Shown: piece after piece, positions 29,146-41,900 of the stretch
Numbering within the stretch: position 1 is the first letter of the stretch
Layout of the letters: each line of letters starts with the position of its first letter
From: Xylocopa sonorina
Lineage: Eukaryota > Arthropoda > Insecta > Hymenoptera > Apidae
Length of the DNA stretch: 64,000 nt
Direction of reading: 5' to 3'
Assembly (NCBI RefSeq): GCF_050948175.1
Contig: NW_027490120.1
Span: 620,001 to 684,000 of the forward strand
Translations under genes and position numbers: made by a program
Notes under the pieces: model-generated
Told to the model about the DNA's origin: nothing
Seen by the model: only the letters and a program-made list of their open reading frames with translations
Databases searched by the model: none

Positions 29146-32100
29146 TTTTGAAGTGAAAGCGAGGTATACATGACACTTCGCAATGAATATTGTATCTTAT
29201 CATGAAACTTAGAAATGAGATGCGATATCGCGTTTTAAGAAGAATTAGAACTCCATTGCTACGATACATAGACATCTGCAAACGCTATTTCCTAGCAAGG
29301 AAGTGACGCATTATCAATCTCTTGAAGTGAATAGGAGGTATACATAGCACTCCACAATGGATATTACACCTTATCACGAAACATAAATGAGATGCGATAT
29401 CGCGTTTTAAGGAGCGTTAGAACACTATTGTTTCGATACGAAGACATCTGCAAACGCTATTTCCAATTAAGGAAGTGAGGCATTTAGCTTCATTTGAAGT
29501 GTATGCGAGGTATACATGACACTTCGCAAAGAATATTAAATCTTACCATGAAACATAGAATTGAGATGCAATATCGCGTTTTGAGAAGCATCAGAACTCT
29601 GTTGCTACGATACGTAGACATCTGCAAACGCTATTTAATAGCAGGGAAGTGTCGCATTTACATTCTATTGAAGTGAATACGAGGTATAAGTGACACTTCA
29701 CAATGATTATTTTATCTTACAATGAAACATAGAATTGAAGTGCGATATTGCGTTTTACGAAAAATTAGAACCCTATTGCTAGGATACATATGCTTCTGCA
29801 AGCGCTATTTCCTAGCCAGGAGGTGTAGCATTTACATTCTTATGAAGTGAATACGAGGTGCTCATGACACTTCGCAATAAATATTATCTCTTATCATGAA
29901 ACATAGAAGTGCGATGCGATATCACGTTTTAAGTAGCATTAGAACTCTATTGCTACGATACGTAGACACCTGCAGTCGCTATTTCCTAGCATGGAAGTGT
30001 CGCATTTACATTCTTTTGAAGTGAATTCGAGGTACACATGACACTTCGCAATGAATATTATATCTTATGGTGAAACACAGAAATTAGATGCGATATCGCG
30101 TTTTGAGAAGCACTCGAAATCTATTGCTTCTTTACGTAGACTTCTGCAAACGCTACTTCCTAGCAAGGAAGTGTCACATTTACATTCATTTGTAGTGTGC
30201 GCGAGGTATACATAACACTTCGCAATGAATGTTATATCTTATCATGAAACATCGAAATGAGTTGCGACATCTCGTTTTAAGAAGCATTAGAACTCTATTG
30301 CTACGATTTGTAGACATCTGCAAACGCTATTTCCTAGCAAGGAAGTGTCGCATTTACATACATTTGAAGTGTATGCGAGGTATACATAACACTGCACATT
30401 GAATATTATATCTTATCATGAAACATAGAAATGAGATGCGATATCGCGTTCTAAGAAGGATTAGAACACCATTGCTACGATACGTAGATATCTGCATTCG
30501 CTATTACCTAGCAAGGAAGTGTCGCATTTACATTCTTTTGAAGTGAATACGAGGTATACATAACACTCCACCATGAATATTATATCTTATCATGAGACAT
30601 AGAAATGAGATGCGATATCTCGGTTTAAGAAGCATTACAACTCTATTGCTTCGATACGTAGACATCTGCCAACGCTATTTCCTAGCAATGAAGTGCCGCA
30701 TTTAAATTCGTTTGAAGTGTATGCGAGGTATACAAGATACTTCGCAATGAATATTATATCTTATCATGAGACATAGAAATGAGATGCGATATCGCGCTTT
30801 AAGAAGCTTTAGAAATCAATTGCTACAATACGTAGACATCTGCAAACGATATTTCCTAGGAAGGAAGTGCCGCATTTACATTCATTTGAAGTGTATGCGA
30901 CGTGTAAGTGACACTTCGCAATGAATATTATATCTTCTCGTGAAACATAAAAGTGAGATGCGATATCGCGTTTTAAGAAGCATTAGAACTCTATTGCTTC
31001 GATACGTAAACATCTGCAATCGCTACTTCCCAGCAAGGAAGTGTCCCATTTACATTCTTTTAAAAGGAATACGAGGTATACATGACACTTGGCAATGAAT
31101 TTTATATCTTATCATGAAACAGAGAAACGAGATGCGATTTGACGATTTAAAAAGCTTTAGAATTCTATTGCTTCGATAAGTAGACATCTGCAAACGCTAT
31201 TTCCTTGCAGGGAAGTGTCGCATTTACATTCATTCGAAGTGTAGACGAGATATACATAACACTGCACAGTGAATATTATATATTATCATGGAACATAGAA
31301 ATGAGATGCAATATCGCGTTTTGAGAAGCATTATAACTCCAATTATACGATACGTAGACATCTGCGAACGCTGTTTCCTAGCAAAGAAGAGTCGCATTTA
31401 CATTCTTTTGAAGTGAATATGAGCTTTACGAATCACTCCACAATGAATATTATATTTTATCATGAAGCATAGAAATGAGATGCGATCTCGCGATTTAAGA
31501 AGCATTAGAACTCTATTGCTACGATAGGTAGACATCTGCAAACGCTACTTCCTAGCAACGATGTGTCGCATTTACATTCATCTGAAGTGTATGCGAGGTA
31601 TACATGACACTTCGCAATGAATATTACATCTTATCATGAGACATAGAAACGAGATGCGACATCTCGTTTTAAGAAGCATTAGAACTCTAATGTTTCGATA
31701 CCTAGACATCTGGAAACGCTAATTCCTAGCAAGGAAGTGACCCAATTTCATTCTTTTTAAGTGAATACGAGGTATACATGACACTTCGCAATGAATATTA
31801 TATCTTATCATGAAACATAGAAATGAGATGCGATATCGGGCTGTAAGAAGCATTAGAAATCTCTTGCTTCGATACGTAGACATCTGCAAACGCTATTTCC
31901 TCGCAAGCAACTGTAACGTTTACATTCTTTTGATGTGAATAGGAGGTATACATGACACTTCGCAATGAATATTATATCTTATCATCAAACATAGAAATGT
32001 GATGTGATATCGCGTTTTAAGAAGCATCAGAACTCTATTGCTACGATACGTAGACATCTGCAAACGCTATTTCCTAGCAAGGAAGTGCCGCATTTACATA

Positions 32101-35100
32101 CATTTGAAGTGTATGCGATGTATACATAACACTTCGCAATGAATATTATATCTTATCATGATACATTGAGATGAAATGCGATATCGCGATTTAAGAAGCA
32201 TTAGAAACCTATTGCTGCGATACGGAGACATCTGGAGACGCTATTTCCTAGCAATGAAGTGTCGCACTTACATTCATTTTAAGTGCATGGGAGGTATAAG
32301 TGGCACTTCTTAATGAATATTATATCTTATCATGAAACATAGAAATGATATGCGATATCATGTTTTAAGAAGCATTAGAACTCTATTACTTCGATACGTA
32401 GACATCTGCAAACGCTATTTAATAGCAAGGAAGTGTCCCATTTACATTCCCTTGAATACGAGGTATACATGACATTTCGCAATGAATATTATATCTTATC
32501 ATGAATCATAGAAGTGAGAGACGTACTCTCGTTCTAAGGAGCATTATAACTCTGTCGTTTCGATACGTAGACATCTGCAAACGCTATTTAATATCCTGAG
32601 AGTGTCGCATTTACATTCTTTTGAAGTGTATATGGGGCATACATAACACTCCACAATGAATATTATACCTTATCACGAAACATAGAGATGAAATGCGATA
32701 TCGCGATTTAAGAAGCATTAGAACTTTATTGCTACGATACGTAGACATATGCAAACGCTATTTCTTAGCATAGAAGTGTCGCATTTACATTCATTTGAAG
32801 TGTAGACGAGGTATACATGACACTTTGCAATGAATATTATATCTTATCATGATACATAGAAAGAAGATGCGATATCTCGTTTTAAGAAGCATTAGAACTC
32901 TATTGCTACGATACGTAGATATGTGGAAACGCTATTTCCTTGCAAGGAAGAGTCGCACTTACCATCGTGAAGTGAATACGAGGTATACAATACACTTCGC
33001 AATGAATATTATATCTTATCATGAGACATAGAAATGAGGTGCTATATCGCGTTTTAAGATGCATTAGAACTCTATCGCTTCGATACGTAGACATCTGCAA
33101 ACGCTCATTCCTTGCAAGAAAGTGTCGCATTTACATTCTTCTGAAGTGTGAATACATGACACTTTGCAGTGAATATTATATCTTATCATGAAACATAGAA
33201 ATGAGATGCGATATCTCGTATTAAGAAGCATTAGAACCCTATTGCTTCGATACGTAGACATCTGGAAACGCTACTACCTAGAAGGGATGTGTCGCATTTA
33301 CATACAATTGAAGTGAATACGAGGTATACATGACACTTCGCAAAGAAGTTTATATCTTATCATGAAACATAGAAATGAGATGCGATATCTCGTTTTTAGA
33401 AGCATTAGAACTTCATTGCTACGATACGTATACTTGGGCAAACGCTATTTCCTGGAAAGGAAGTGTCGCATATACATTCTTTTAAAGGGAATACGAGGTA
33501 TACAATACACTTCGCAATGAATATTATATCTTATCACGAAACTTAGAAATGAGATGCGACATCTCGTTTTACGAAGCATGAGAACTGTATTGTTTCGATA
33601 CGTAGACATCTAGAAACGCTATTTCCTAGCAAGGAAGTGTCGCATTTACATTCTTTAGAAGTGAATACGAGGTATACATGACACTTCGCAATGAATATTA
33701 TACCTTATCATGAAGCATAGAATTGTGATGCGATATCGCGTTTCAAGAAGCATAAGAACACTATGGCACCGATAAGTAGACATCTGCAAACGCTACCTCC
33801 TAGCAATGAAGTGTCGCATTTACATTCTTTTGAAGTGAATACGTGGTATACATGACACTTCGCAATGACTATTATATCTTATCATGAAACATAGAAATGG
33901 GATGCGATATAGCGAATTTAGAATCGTTAGAACTCTATTGCTACCATACGTAGACATTTGCAAACGCTATTTCCTAGCAAGGAAGTGTCGCATTTACATT
34001 CTTTTGAATTGAATACGAGGTGTACATGTAACTTCGCAGTGAATATTATATCTTATCATGAAACATGTATATGAGATGCGATATCGCTTTAGAACTATAT
34101 TTTTTCGATACGTAGACATCTGGAAACGCTGTTTCCTAGCAAAGAAGTGTCGCGTTTACATTCCTTTGAAGTGAGTACGAGGTATTCATGACACTTCGCA
34201 ATGAATATTATATCTTATCATGAAACATAGAAATGAGATGCGATATCGCGATTTAAGACGCAATAGAACTCTATTGCTTAGATACGTAGACATCTGCAAA
34301 CGCTATCTCCTAGCAAGGAAGTGTCGCATTTACATTCATTTGAAGTGTACGCGAGGTATACATGACACCTCGCAATGAATATTATATCTTATAATGAAAC
34401 ATAGAAATGGGATGCGATATCGCGTTTTAAGTAGCATCAGAACTCTATTGCTTCGATACGTAGACATATGCAAACGCTATTTCCTAGCAAGGATGTGTCG
34501 CATTTACATTCTTTTGAAGTGTAGACAAGGAACACATAACACTCCACAATGAATATTATTTCTTATCATGAAACATAGAAATGTGATGCGATATTGCATT
34601 TTGGGAAGCTTTAGATCTCTATTGCTTCGATACGTAGACATATGCAAACGCTATTTCCTAACAGGGATGTGTCGCATTTACAATCTCTTGAAGTGTAGAC
34701 GAGGAACACATAACACTCCACAATGAGTATTATTTCTTATAATGAAACATAGAAATGAGATGCGATATCGTGTTTCAAGAAGCATTAGGACTCTATTGCT
34801 ACGATATGTAGACATCTGCAAACGCTATTTCCTAGCAAGGATGTGTCGTATTTACATTCTATTGATGTGAATACTGGGTATACATAACACTGCACAATGA
34901 ATATTATATCTTATCATGAAACATAGAAATGAGATGCCATATGACGATTTAAGAAGCATTAGAACATTATTGCTTCGATACGTAGACATCTGCAAACGCT
35001 ATTTCCTAGCAAGGAAGTATCGTATTTACATTCTTTTGAAGTGAATACGGGGTATAGATAACACTGCACAATGAATATTATATCTTATCATGAACCATAG

Positions 35101-37445
35101 AAACGAGATGCGTTATGACGATTTATGAAGCATTAGAACACTATTGCTTCGATACGTAGACATCTGCCATCGCTATTTCCTAGCAAGGAAGTGTCGCATT
35201 TATATTCTATTGAGGTGAATACGAGGTATACATAACACTGTACGATGAATATTCTATTTTATCATGAAACATAGAAATGGGATGCGATATCTCGTTTTAA
35301 GAAGCATTAGAACTCTGCTGCTTCGATACGTAGATATCTGCAAACGCTATTTCCTCGCACGGAAGTATCGCATTTACATTCATTTGAAGTGTATGCGAGG
35401 TATACATGACACTTCCTAATGAATATTATATCTTATCATGAAACATAGAAATGAGATGCGATATCGCGATTTAAGACGCAATAGAACTCTATTGCTTAGA
35501 TACGTAGACATCTGCAAACGCTATTTCCTAGCAAGGAAGTGTCGCATTTACATTCATTTGAAGTGTATGCGAGGTATAAGTGACATTTCGGAATGAATAT
35601 TATATCTCATCATGAAACATAGAAATGTGAAGCGATATCGCGTTTTAAGAAGCATTAGAACTCTATTGCTACGATACGTAGACATCTGCAAACGCCATTC
35701 AATAGTAAGGAAGTGTCGCATTTACATTCTTTTGAAATAAATACGAGGTATACATGACAGTTCGTAATGAATATTGTATCTTATCATGAAGCGTAGAAAT
35801 GAGATGCGATATCCCGTTTGAAGAAGCATTAGAACTCTATTGCTTCGGTACGTAAACATCTACAAACGCTATTTCCTAGGAAGGAACAGTCGCATTTACA
35901 TTCATTTGAAGTGTATGCGAGGTATAAGTGACATTTCGCAATGAATATTATATCTCATCGTGAAACATAGAAATGAGATGCGATATCGCGTTTTAAGAAA
36001 GATTAGAAGTCTATTGCTACGATATGTAGACATCTGCAAACACTATTTCCTAGCAAGGAAGTGTCGCACTTACATTCAATTGATGTGTAGACGAGGAACA
36101 CATAACACTTCGCAATGAATATTATATCATATCATGATACATAGATATGAGATGCGATATCGCGTTTTAAGCAGCATTAGAACTCTATTGCTACGATACG
36201 TAGATATCTGCAGACGCTATTTCCTAGCAAGGAAGTGTCGCATTTACATTCCTCTGAAGTGAATAGGAGGTATACATAACACTCCACAATGAATATTAAA
36301 TCTTATCATGAAACATAGAAATGAGTTGCGATATCGCGTTCTAAGAAGGATTAGAACTCTAATGCTACGATACGTAGACATCTGCAGACGCTATTTCCTA
36401 GCAAGGAAGTGTCGCATTTACATTCATTTGAAGTGTATGCGAGGTATTCAAGACACTTCGCAATGAATATTATATCTTATCATGAAACATAGAAATGAGT
36501 TGCGATATCGCGTTCTAAGAAGGATTAGAACTCTAATGCTACGATACGTAGATATCTGCAGACGCTATTTCCTAGCAAGGAAGTGTCGCATTTACATTCT
36601 TTTGAAGTGAATACGAGGTATACATGACACTCCGCAATGAGTATTATATCTTACCATAAATCATAGAAATGAGATGCGACATGGCGATTTAAGAAGCACT
36701 AGAACTCCAGTGCTACGATACGTAGACATCTACAAACGCTATTTCCTAGCAATGAAGTGTCGCATTTAAATTCGTCTGAAGTGTATGCTAGGTATACATG
36801 ACACTTCGCAATGAATATTATATATTATCATGAAACATAGAAATGAGATGCGATATCGCGTTTTGAGAAGCACTGGAACACTAATGCTACGATACGTAGA
36901 CATCTGCAGAAATTATTTCCTAGCAAGGAAGTGTCCTATTTACATTCTTTTGTAGTGAATACGAGGTCTACATAACACTGCAGAATGAATATTATATCTT
37001 ATCGTGAAACATAGAAATGAGATGCATTATCGCGATTTAAGATGCATTAGAAATCTAATGCTTCGATACGTAGATATCTGCAAACGCTACTTCCTAGCAA
37101 AGAAGTGTCGCATTTACATTCTTTTGAAGTGAATACGAGGTATTCATGACGCTTCGCAATGAATATTATATCTTATCATGAAACATAGAAATGGGATGCG
37201 ATATCGCGTTTTGAGAAGCATTAGAACTCTATTGCCTCGATACGTAGGCATCCGCAAACGCTATTTCCTGGGAAGGAAGTGTCGCATCTACATTCATTTG
37301 TAGTGTAGACGAGATATACATAACACTGCATAATGAATATTATATCTTTTCATGAGGGATAGAAATGAAATGCGATATCGCGATTTAAGATGCATTAGAA
37401 CTCTAATGCTTCGTTACGTAGACATCTGCCAACGCTATTTCCTAG
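29146..37445 (-). repeat. satellite array, reverse orientation, no long higher-order repeat
   Basis: About 48 monomers in reverse orientation, individually diverged. Only short-range duplications are visible: monomers sharing GACGAGGAACACATAACACT near 34519 and 34693 (offset 174); ATTTAAGACGCAATAGAACT at 34251 and 35469 (offset 1218, 7 monomers); GTTCTAAGAAGGATTAGAAC near 36328 and 36502. The open frames at 29494-29676 and 32849-33261, on both strands, are satellite translations. No gene is seen. Confidence 0.96.
37442..37445. repeat. left target-site duplication CTAG
   Basis: The satellite normally reads TTTCCTAGCAAGGAAGTG here. The left flank keeps TTTCCTAG and the right flank restarts CTATCAAGGAAG, so CTAG/CTAT (37442-37445 and 38957-38960) is the duplicated target. 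One mismatch is explained by later mutation; TTCCTATCAAGG also exists as a satellite variant near 54765. Confidence 0.65.
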
Positions 37446-37468
37446 TGTGACGTCAGGCGTAGCGCCTG
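37446..37468. repeat. left terminal inverted repeat plus hairpin
   Basis: TGTGACGTCAGGCG (37446-37459) pairs with the other end of the element (38943-38956). It overlaps a perfect 6-bp stem, CAGGCG-TAG-CGCCTG, at 37454-37468. The equivalent tip is missing from the second copy. Confidence 0.75.
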
Positions 37469-37493
37469 CCACCCATTACATACGTCAGCATCC

Positions 37494-37672
37494 TCGGAAC
37501 CTCCAGTATCGACCCCTGGACACAGGCAGCCTGCAATACTCGCCTGAAGTATCGGCAACCAGCAGAGTTTGCGCGCGCACGACCGCACGCACTCAGTCGT
37601 ACCTGCAAGGACCGCTGTCTCGCTCGCACCTACGAGCAACCCTATCGCCCTCTCATCAGGAATTCCGCCCAA
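37494..37672 (-). CDS. conserved frame on the element's second strand, function unknown
   Basis: A reading frame on the minus strand contains LQASIAGC followed by PGVD. The second element has LQASLAGC and PGLD in the matching frame (plus strand, 58332-58620). Several differences between the copies are synonymous (GCG/GCA, GCA/GCT, GGC/GGT, GGA/GGT), and the replacements are conservative (I/L, L/M, V/L). The frame has no start context I would trust and runs open into the element tip, so it could be an exon remnant or chance conservation of GC-rich DNA. No known domain is recognised. Confidence 0.2.
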
Positions 37673-38425
37673 CAGAGAGAAGATGCCGCAGTCCGTCGCC
37701 GCAATGGGTACTTTTCCAGTTCAGGGAATCTACGTTGCCTGAATCTACATACTATTTCTAGAATAAGTCTATAACGCTCATAGATATAAGTACTCGACAC
37801 GAATTGTAACACACCACAACACACATGTAATTCTAAGTCCTTATTCTTAAGATTAGACGCTAGATGCGCCCAGGCTATCGGCACGCGCCGCTAGCCCCAC
37901 CACGAGCCGCGAGTCCCCACTCGCTGGACCGCGCGCACCCTACCACGAGCGGCTGCGACCGTAGCGCCTCGCGAACTGAGGAGGTCCCAGACGCGCCTCG
38001 AGAGACACATTCGAGTCCTCGGGCTTCTAGAGTTTTACATCGATCTTCCATCTCAAGCCGCCTCAATGTGGGGTCTAGGCTACGCGTTGCTATTTCCATT
38101 TTACTAGTTCTAACTTAGAATAATTTCACTTTTGTACACTTTAACTTACAATATACTTTACTTTAGTTACTAAATCCAATCTACAAGTTCTTTTACCAGC
38201 TCTACTAGTTCCTATTCCAATAATTACTAAATCTAAACATAATATACTAGTTCTTACGTTAAAACATTATTCTTAAACTACAAATTCTACGACGTGTTCC
38301 TTCCAACAATTGGGTTGCGTTTTTTCACCTTGAAGGAGTATAGAACTCAGCTTTGCGACGTTGCTATAGAGCGGACCGCCGCTTATCCTTCTGAACATTG
38401 CCTGAAGGTACAGAAATCTGGGTGA

Positions 38426-38800
38426 ATGAAATGTGGATCCGGTTCGCGAGGAACACGACGCGCGGGTCGTAAGAATTTTATTCGTTCACTTGCTCGTGAA
38501 TACCTGGGAGATACACCCCGGGTCCTCGTACCGCAGCAACCTGTCGTCATCGTTCCGGTTCAGTCACAGTTTTCCGAAACGCCGAACAACGCCGATTCGC
38601 CTGCCTCTGCAGCCAACGTCTCTGCAATATCCACAGTCTTCGCTGAATCTACTCTGCATCCAGACCGCTGTTTCCCGTTTTGCTGGAAGTTAATCAAAGT
38701 CACCGTCAACATTAACCGACCGATCGCTGTATCGATACCTACCAACGACCGTCGAGGCACATTCTACCTGCGTATCGAGACTGAAGCCAGCGAAAGGTAA
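38426..38800 (+). CDS. conserved ~124-residue hypothetical protein of the element
   Basis: The frame begins ATGAAATGTGGA and ends GAAAGGTAA. The N-terminal third is basic, with TRRAGRKNFIRSLAREYL followed by PRVLV; the rest is Pro/Ser/Thr-rich, and the end has FYLRIE before the terminal ER. In the second element the same start codon, the RKNFIRSL motif and the stop position are found. Within the motif many differences are synonymous (ATT/ATA, CGT/CGA, TAC/TAT, CTG/TTG, CCC/CCG, CGG/AGA), which hints at past protein-level selection. The stop overlaps an excellent splice-donor match (AAAG/GTAAGG), so this may be an exon rather than a complete gene. No domain is recognised, and a gag-like or accessory function is not established. 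A noncoding but slowly evolving sequence is the alternative. Confidence 0.35.
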   Translation: MKCGSGSRGTRRAGRKNFIRSLAREYLGDTPRVLVPQQPVVIVPVQSQFSETPNNADSPASAANVSAISTVFAESTLHPDRCFPFCWKLIKVTVNINRPIAVSIPTNDRRGTFYLRIETEASER

Positions 38801-38893
38801 GGCTTTTCCATCATATCGCGAGTGTTTTTACCGCGTCGCGTAAGCCAAAAATATCGGACCCGGTCGTAACGCGTTCCCGCGGACCGAAAACCG

Positions 38894-38901
38894 TATAAAT
38901 A
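38894..38901 (+). promoter_or_regulatory. TATA-box-like TATAAATA near the element's right end
   Basis: TATAAATAGG stands about 55 bp before the end of the intact element and reads in the same direction as the 124-codon frame. In a plus-strand LTR model it would place the start of R only ~30 bases from the LTR end, which is short. The second copy has GAAAAATAGG at the matching place, so the box is not preserved there. Confidence 0.3.
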
Positions 38902-38942
38902 GGCTCGTGTCGTGAAGCCTCCGGATAAACGAAAAATTATTT

Positions 38943-38956
38943 CGCCGGACGTGACA
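38943..38956. repeat. right terminal inverted repeat
   Basis: CGCCGGACGTGACA; its reverse complement TGTCACGTCCGGCG is identical to the first 14 bases of the second element (57071-57084). It differs from the left tip at two positions. Confidence 0.8.
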
Positions 38957-41900
38957 CTATCAAGGAAGTGCCGCATTTACATTCTTTTGAAGTGAATACG
39001 AGGTATACGTAACACTTCACAATGAATATTATATCTTACCATGAATTATAGAAATGAGGAGCGATATCGCTTTTTAAGAAGTATTAGAACTCTATTGCTA
39101 CGATACCTAGACATGTGCAAACGCTATTTCCTAGAAGGAAGTGTCGCATTTACATTCTTTTTAAGTGTAGACGAGATATACATAACCAATCGCAAAGAAT
39201 ATTATATCATATCATGAAACATAGGAAAGAGATGCGATATCTCGTTTTAAGAAGCACTAGAACTCTATTGCTTCGATACGTAGACATCTGCCAACGCTAT
39301 TTCCTAGCAAGGAAGTGTCGCATTTACATTCATTTGAAGTGTATGCGAGGTATACAAGACATTTCGCAATGAATATTACATCCTACCATGAAACATAGAA
39401 ATGAGATGCAATATCGCGTTTTGAGAAGCATTAGAACTCCAATGCTACGATACGTAGATATCTGCAAATGCCACTTCCTAGCAAGGGAGTGTCGCATATA
39501 CATCCTTTTGAAGTGAATACGAGGTATACATGACACTACGTAATGTTAATTATATCTTATCAAGCAACATAGAATTGAGATGCGATATCTCGTTTTAAGA
39601 AGCATTAGAATTCTATTCCCCCGATACGTAGACATCTGCCAACGCTATTTCCTAGCAAGGAAGTGTCGCATTTACATTCATTTTAAGTGTATGCGAGGTA
39701 CACATGACACTTCGCAATGACTACTATATCTTGTCATGAGACATAGAAATGAGATGCGATATCGAGATTTAAGAAGCATTAGAACCCTATTGCTACGATA
39801 CGTAGACATCTGCAAAAGCTATTTCCTAGCAAGGAAGTGTCGCATTTACATTCGTTTGAAATGAATACGAGGTATACATAACACTTCACAATGAATATTA
39901 TATCTTATCATGAAACATAGAAAAGAGATGCGATATCGCGTTTTGTGAAGCATTAGAACACTAATGCTACGATACGTAGACATCTGCAAACGCTATTTCC
40001 TAGCAAGGAAGTGTCGCATTTACATTCTTTTTAAGTGTAGACGAGATATACATAACCAATCGCATGGAATATTATATCATATCATGAAACATAGGAATGA
40101 GATGCGATATCTCGTTTTAAGAAGAATTAGAACTCTATTGTTTCGATACGTAGACATCTGGAAACGCTATTTCCTAGCAGGGAAGTGTCGCATTTACATT
40201 CTTTTGACGTGCATACGAGGTATACATAACACTCCGCAATGAGTATTATACCTTATCACGAAACATAGAAATGGGATGCGATATCGAATTTTTACAAGCA
40301 TTAGAACTATATTGCTACGATATGTAGACATCTGCAAACGCTATTTCCTAGCAACGAAGTGTCGCATTCGCATTGTTTTGAAGTGAATACGAGGTATACA
40401 TATCACACCACAATGAATATTAAATCTTATCATGAAACATAGAATTGTGATGCGTTATCTCTTTTTAAGAAGCATTAGAACTCTGTTGCTTCGATATTTA
40501 GACATCCGCAAACGCTATTTCCTAGGAGGGAAGTGTCGCATTTACACTCTTTTGTAGTGAATACGAGGTGTACATGACACTTCGCAATGAATATTATATT
40601 TTATCATGAAGCAGAGAAATGAGATGCCTTATCCCGATTTAAGAAGCATTAGAACTCTATTGTTTCGATACGTAGACATCTGGAAACGCTATTTCCTAGG
40701 AAGGAAGTGTCGCATTTACATTCATTTGAAGTGTATGCGAGGTATACAAGACATTTCGCAATGAATATAACATCTTACCATGAAACATAGAAATGAGATG
40801 CAATATCCCGCTTTGAGAAGCATTAGAACTCCAATGCTACGATACGTAGAGATCTGCGAACGCTATTTCCCAGCAAGGAAGTGTCGCATTTACATTCTTT
40901 TGAAGTGAATACGAGGTATGCATGTCACTTCGCAATGAATATTATATCTTATCATGAAACATAGAAATGAAATGCGACATCTTGGTTTAAGAAGCAATAG
41001 TACTCTATTGCTTCGATACGTAGACATCTGGAAACGCTATTTCCTAGGAAAGAAGTGTGGCATTTACATTCATTTGAAGTGTATGCGTGGTATAAGTGAC
41101 ACTTCGCAATGAATATTATATCTTATCATGTAACATAGAAATAAGATTCGATATCGCGTTTCAAGAACTATTAGAATTCTATTGCTACGATTCGTAGACA
41201 TCTGCAAACGCTATTTCCTAGGCCGGTAGTGTCGCATTTACATTCATTTGAAGTATATGCAAGGTATAAGTGACTCTCCGCAATGAAAATTACATCTCAT
41301 CATGACTCATAGAAATGAGATGCGGTATCCCGTTTTAAGAAGCATTAGAACTCTATTGCTACGATACATAGACATCTGTAATCGCTATTTCCTAGCAAGG
41401 AAGTGTCGCATTTACATTCTTTTGAAGTGAATACGAGGTATACATGACACTTAGCAATGAATATTATATCTTATCATGAAACATAGAAATGAGATGCGAC
41501 GTCTCGTTTCAAGAAGTATTATAACTCTATTGCTTCGATACGTAGACATCTGCAGACGCTATTTCCTAGCAAGGAAGTGTCGCATTTACATTCTTTTGTA
41601 GTGTAGACGAGATATACATATCACTGCACAATGAATATTATATCTTATCATGCAACATAGAAATGAGATGCGATATCGCGTTTTAAGAAGAATTAGAACT
41701 CTATTGCTACGATACATAGACATCTGCAAACGCTATTTCCTAGCAAGGAAGTGACGCTTTATCATTCTTTTGAAGTGAATACGAGGTATACATAACACTG
41801 TACAATGAATATTATATCTTATCATGAAACATAGAAATGAGATGCGATATCGCGATTTAAGCAGCATTAGAACTCTATTGCTTCGATACCTAGACATCTC

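Larger units (their letters stand above)
37446..38956 (+). mobile_element. 1.5-kb TG...CA element, intact copy (solo-LTR-like or Ginger-like)
   Basis: A 1511-bp GC-richer block interrupts one satellite monomer. It begins TGTGACGTCAGGCG and ends CGCCGGACGTGACA, an imperfect terminal inverted repeat (12 of 14). It is flanked by CTAG (37442-37445) and CTAT (38957-38960), a likely 4-bp target duplication with one change. A second copy in opposite orientation lies at 57071-58624. Order inside: terminal hairpin, GC-rich part (37490-38090) including a 32-bp stretch at 37885-37916 identical in both copies, AT-rich part (38100-38290), a conserved ~124-codon frame, and a TATAAATA at 38894-38901. TG...CA ends and a 4-bp duplication fit a solo LTR of a Ty3/gypsy-type element. 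The longer inverted termini would also fit a Ginger-like DNA transposon (TGT ends, 4-bp duplications). No transposase, reverse transcriptase or integrase is encoded. I do not recognise the family. Confidence 0.8.

Noticed and set aside
37864..38118. Overlapping frames on both strands in the GC-rich part of the first element (37864-38118, 37875-38099).
   Set aside because: GC-rich DNA gives long open frames by chance on both strands, and no matching frame is kept across the indels in the second copy.
38433..38693. Alternative +1 frame overlapping the conserved 124-codon frame.
   Set aside because: It is also similar between copies, but with fewer identities (about 18 of 32 against 25 of 34) and without the synonymous pattern, so it is probably a shadow.
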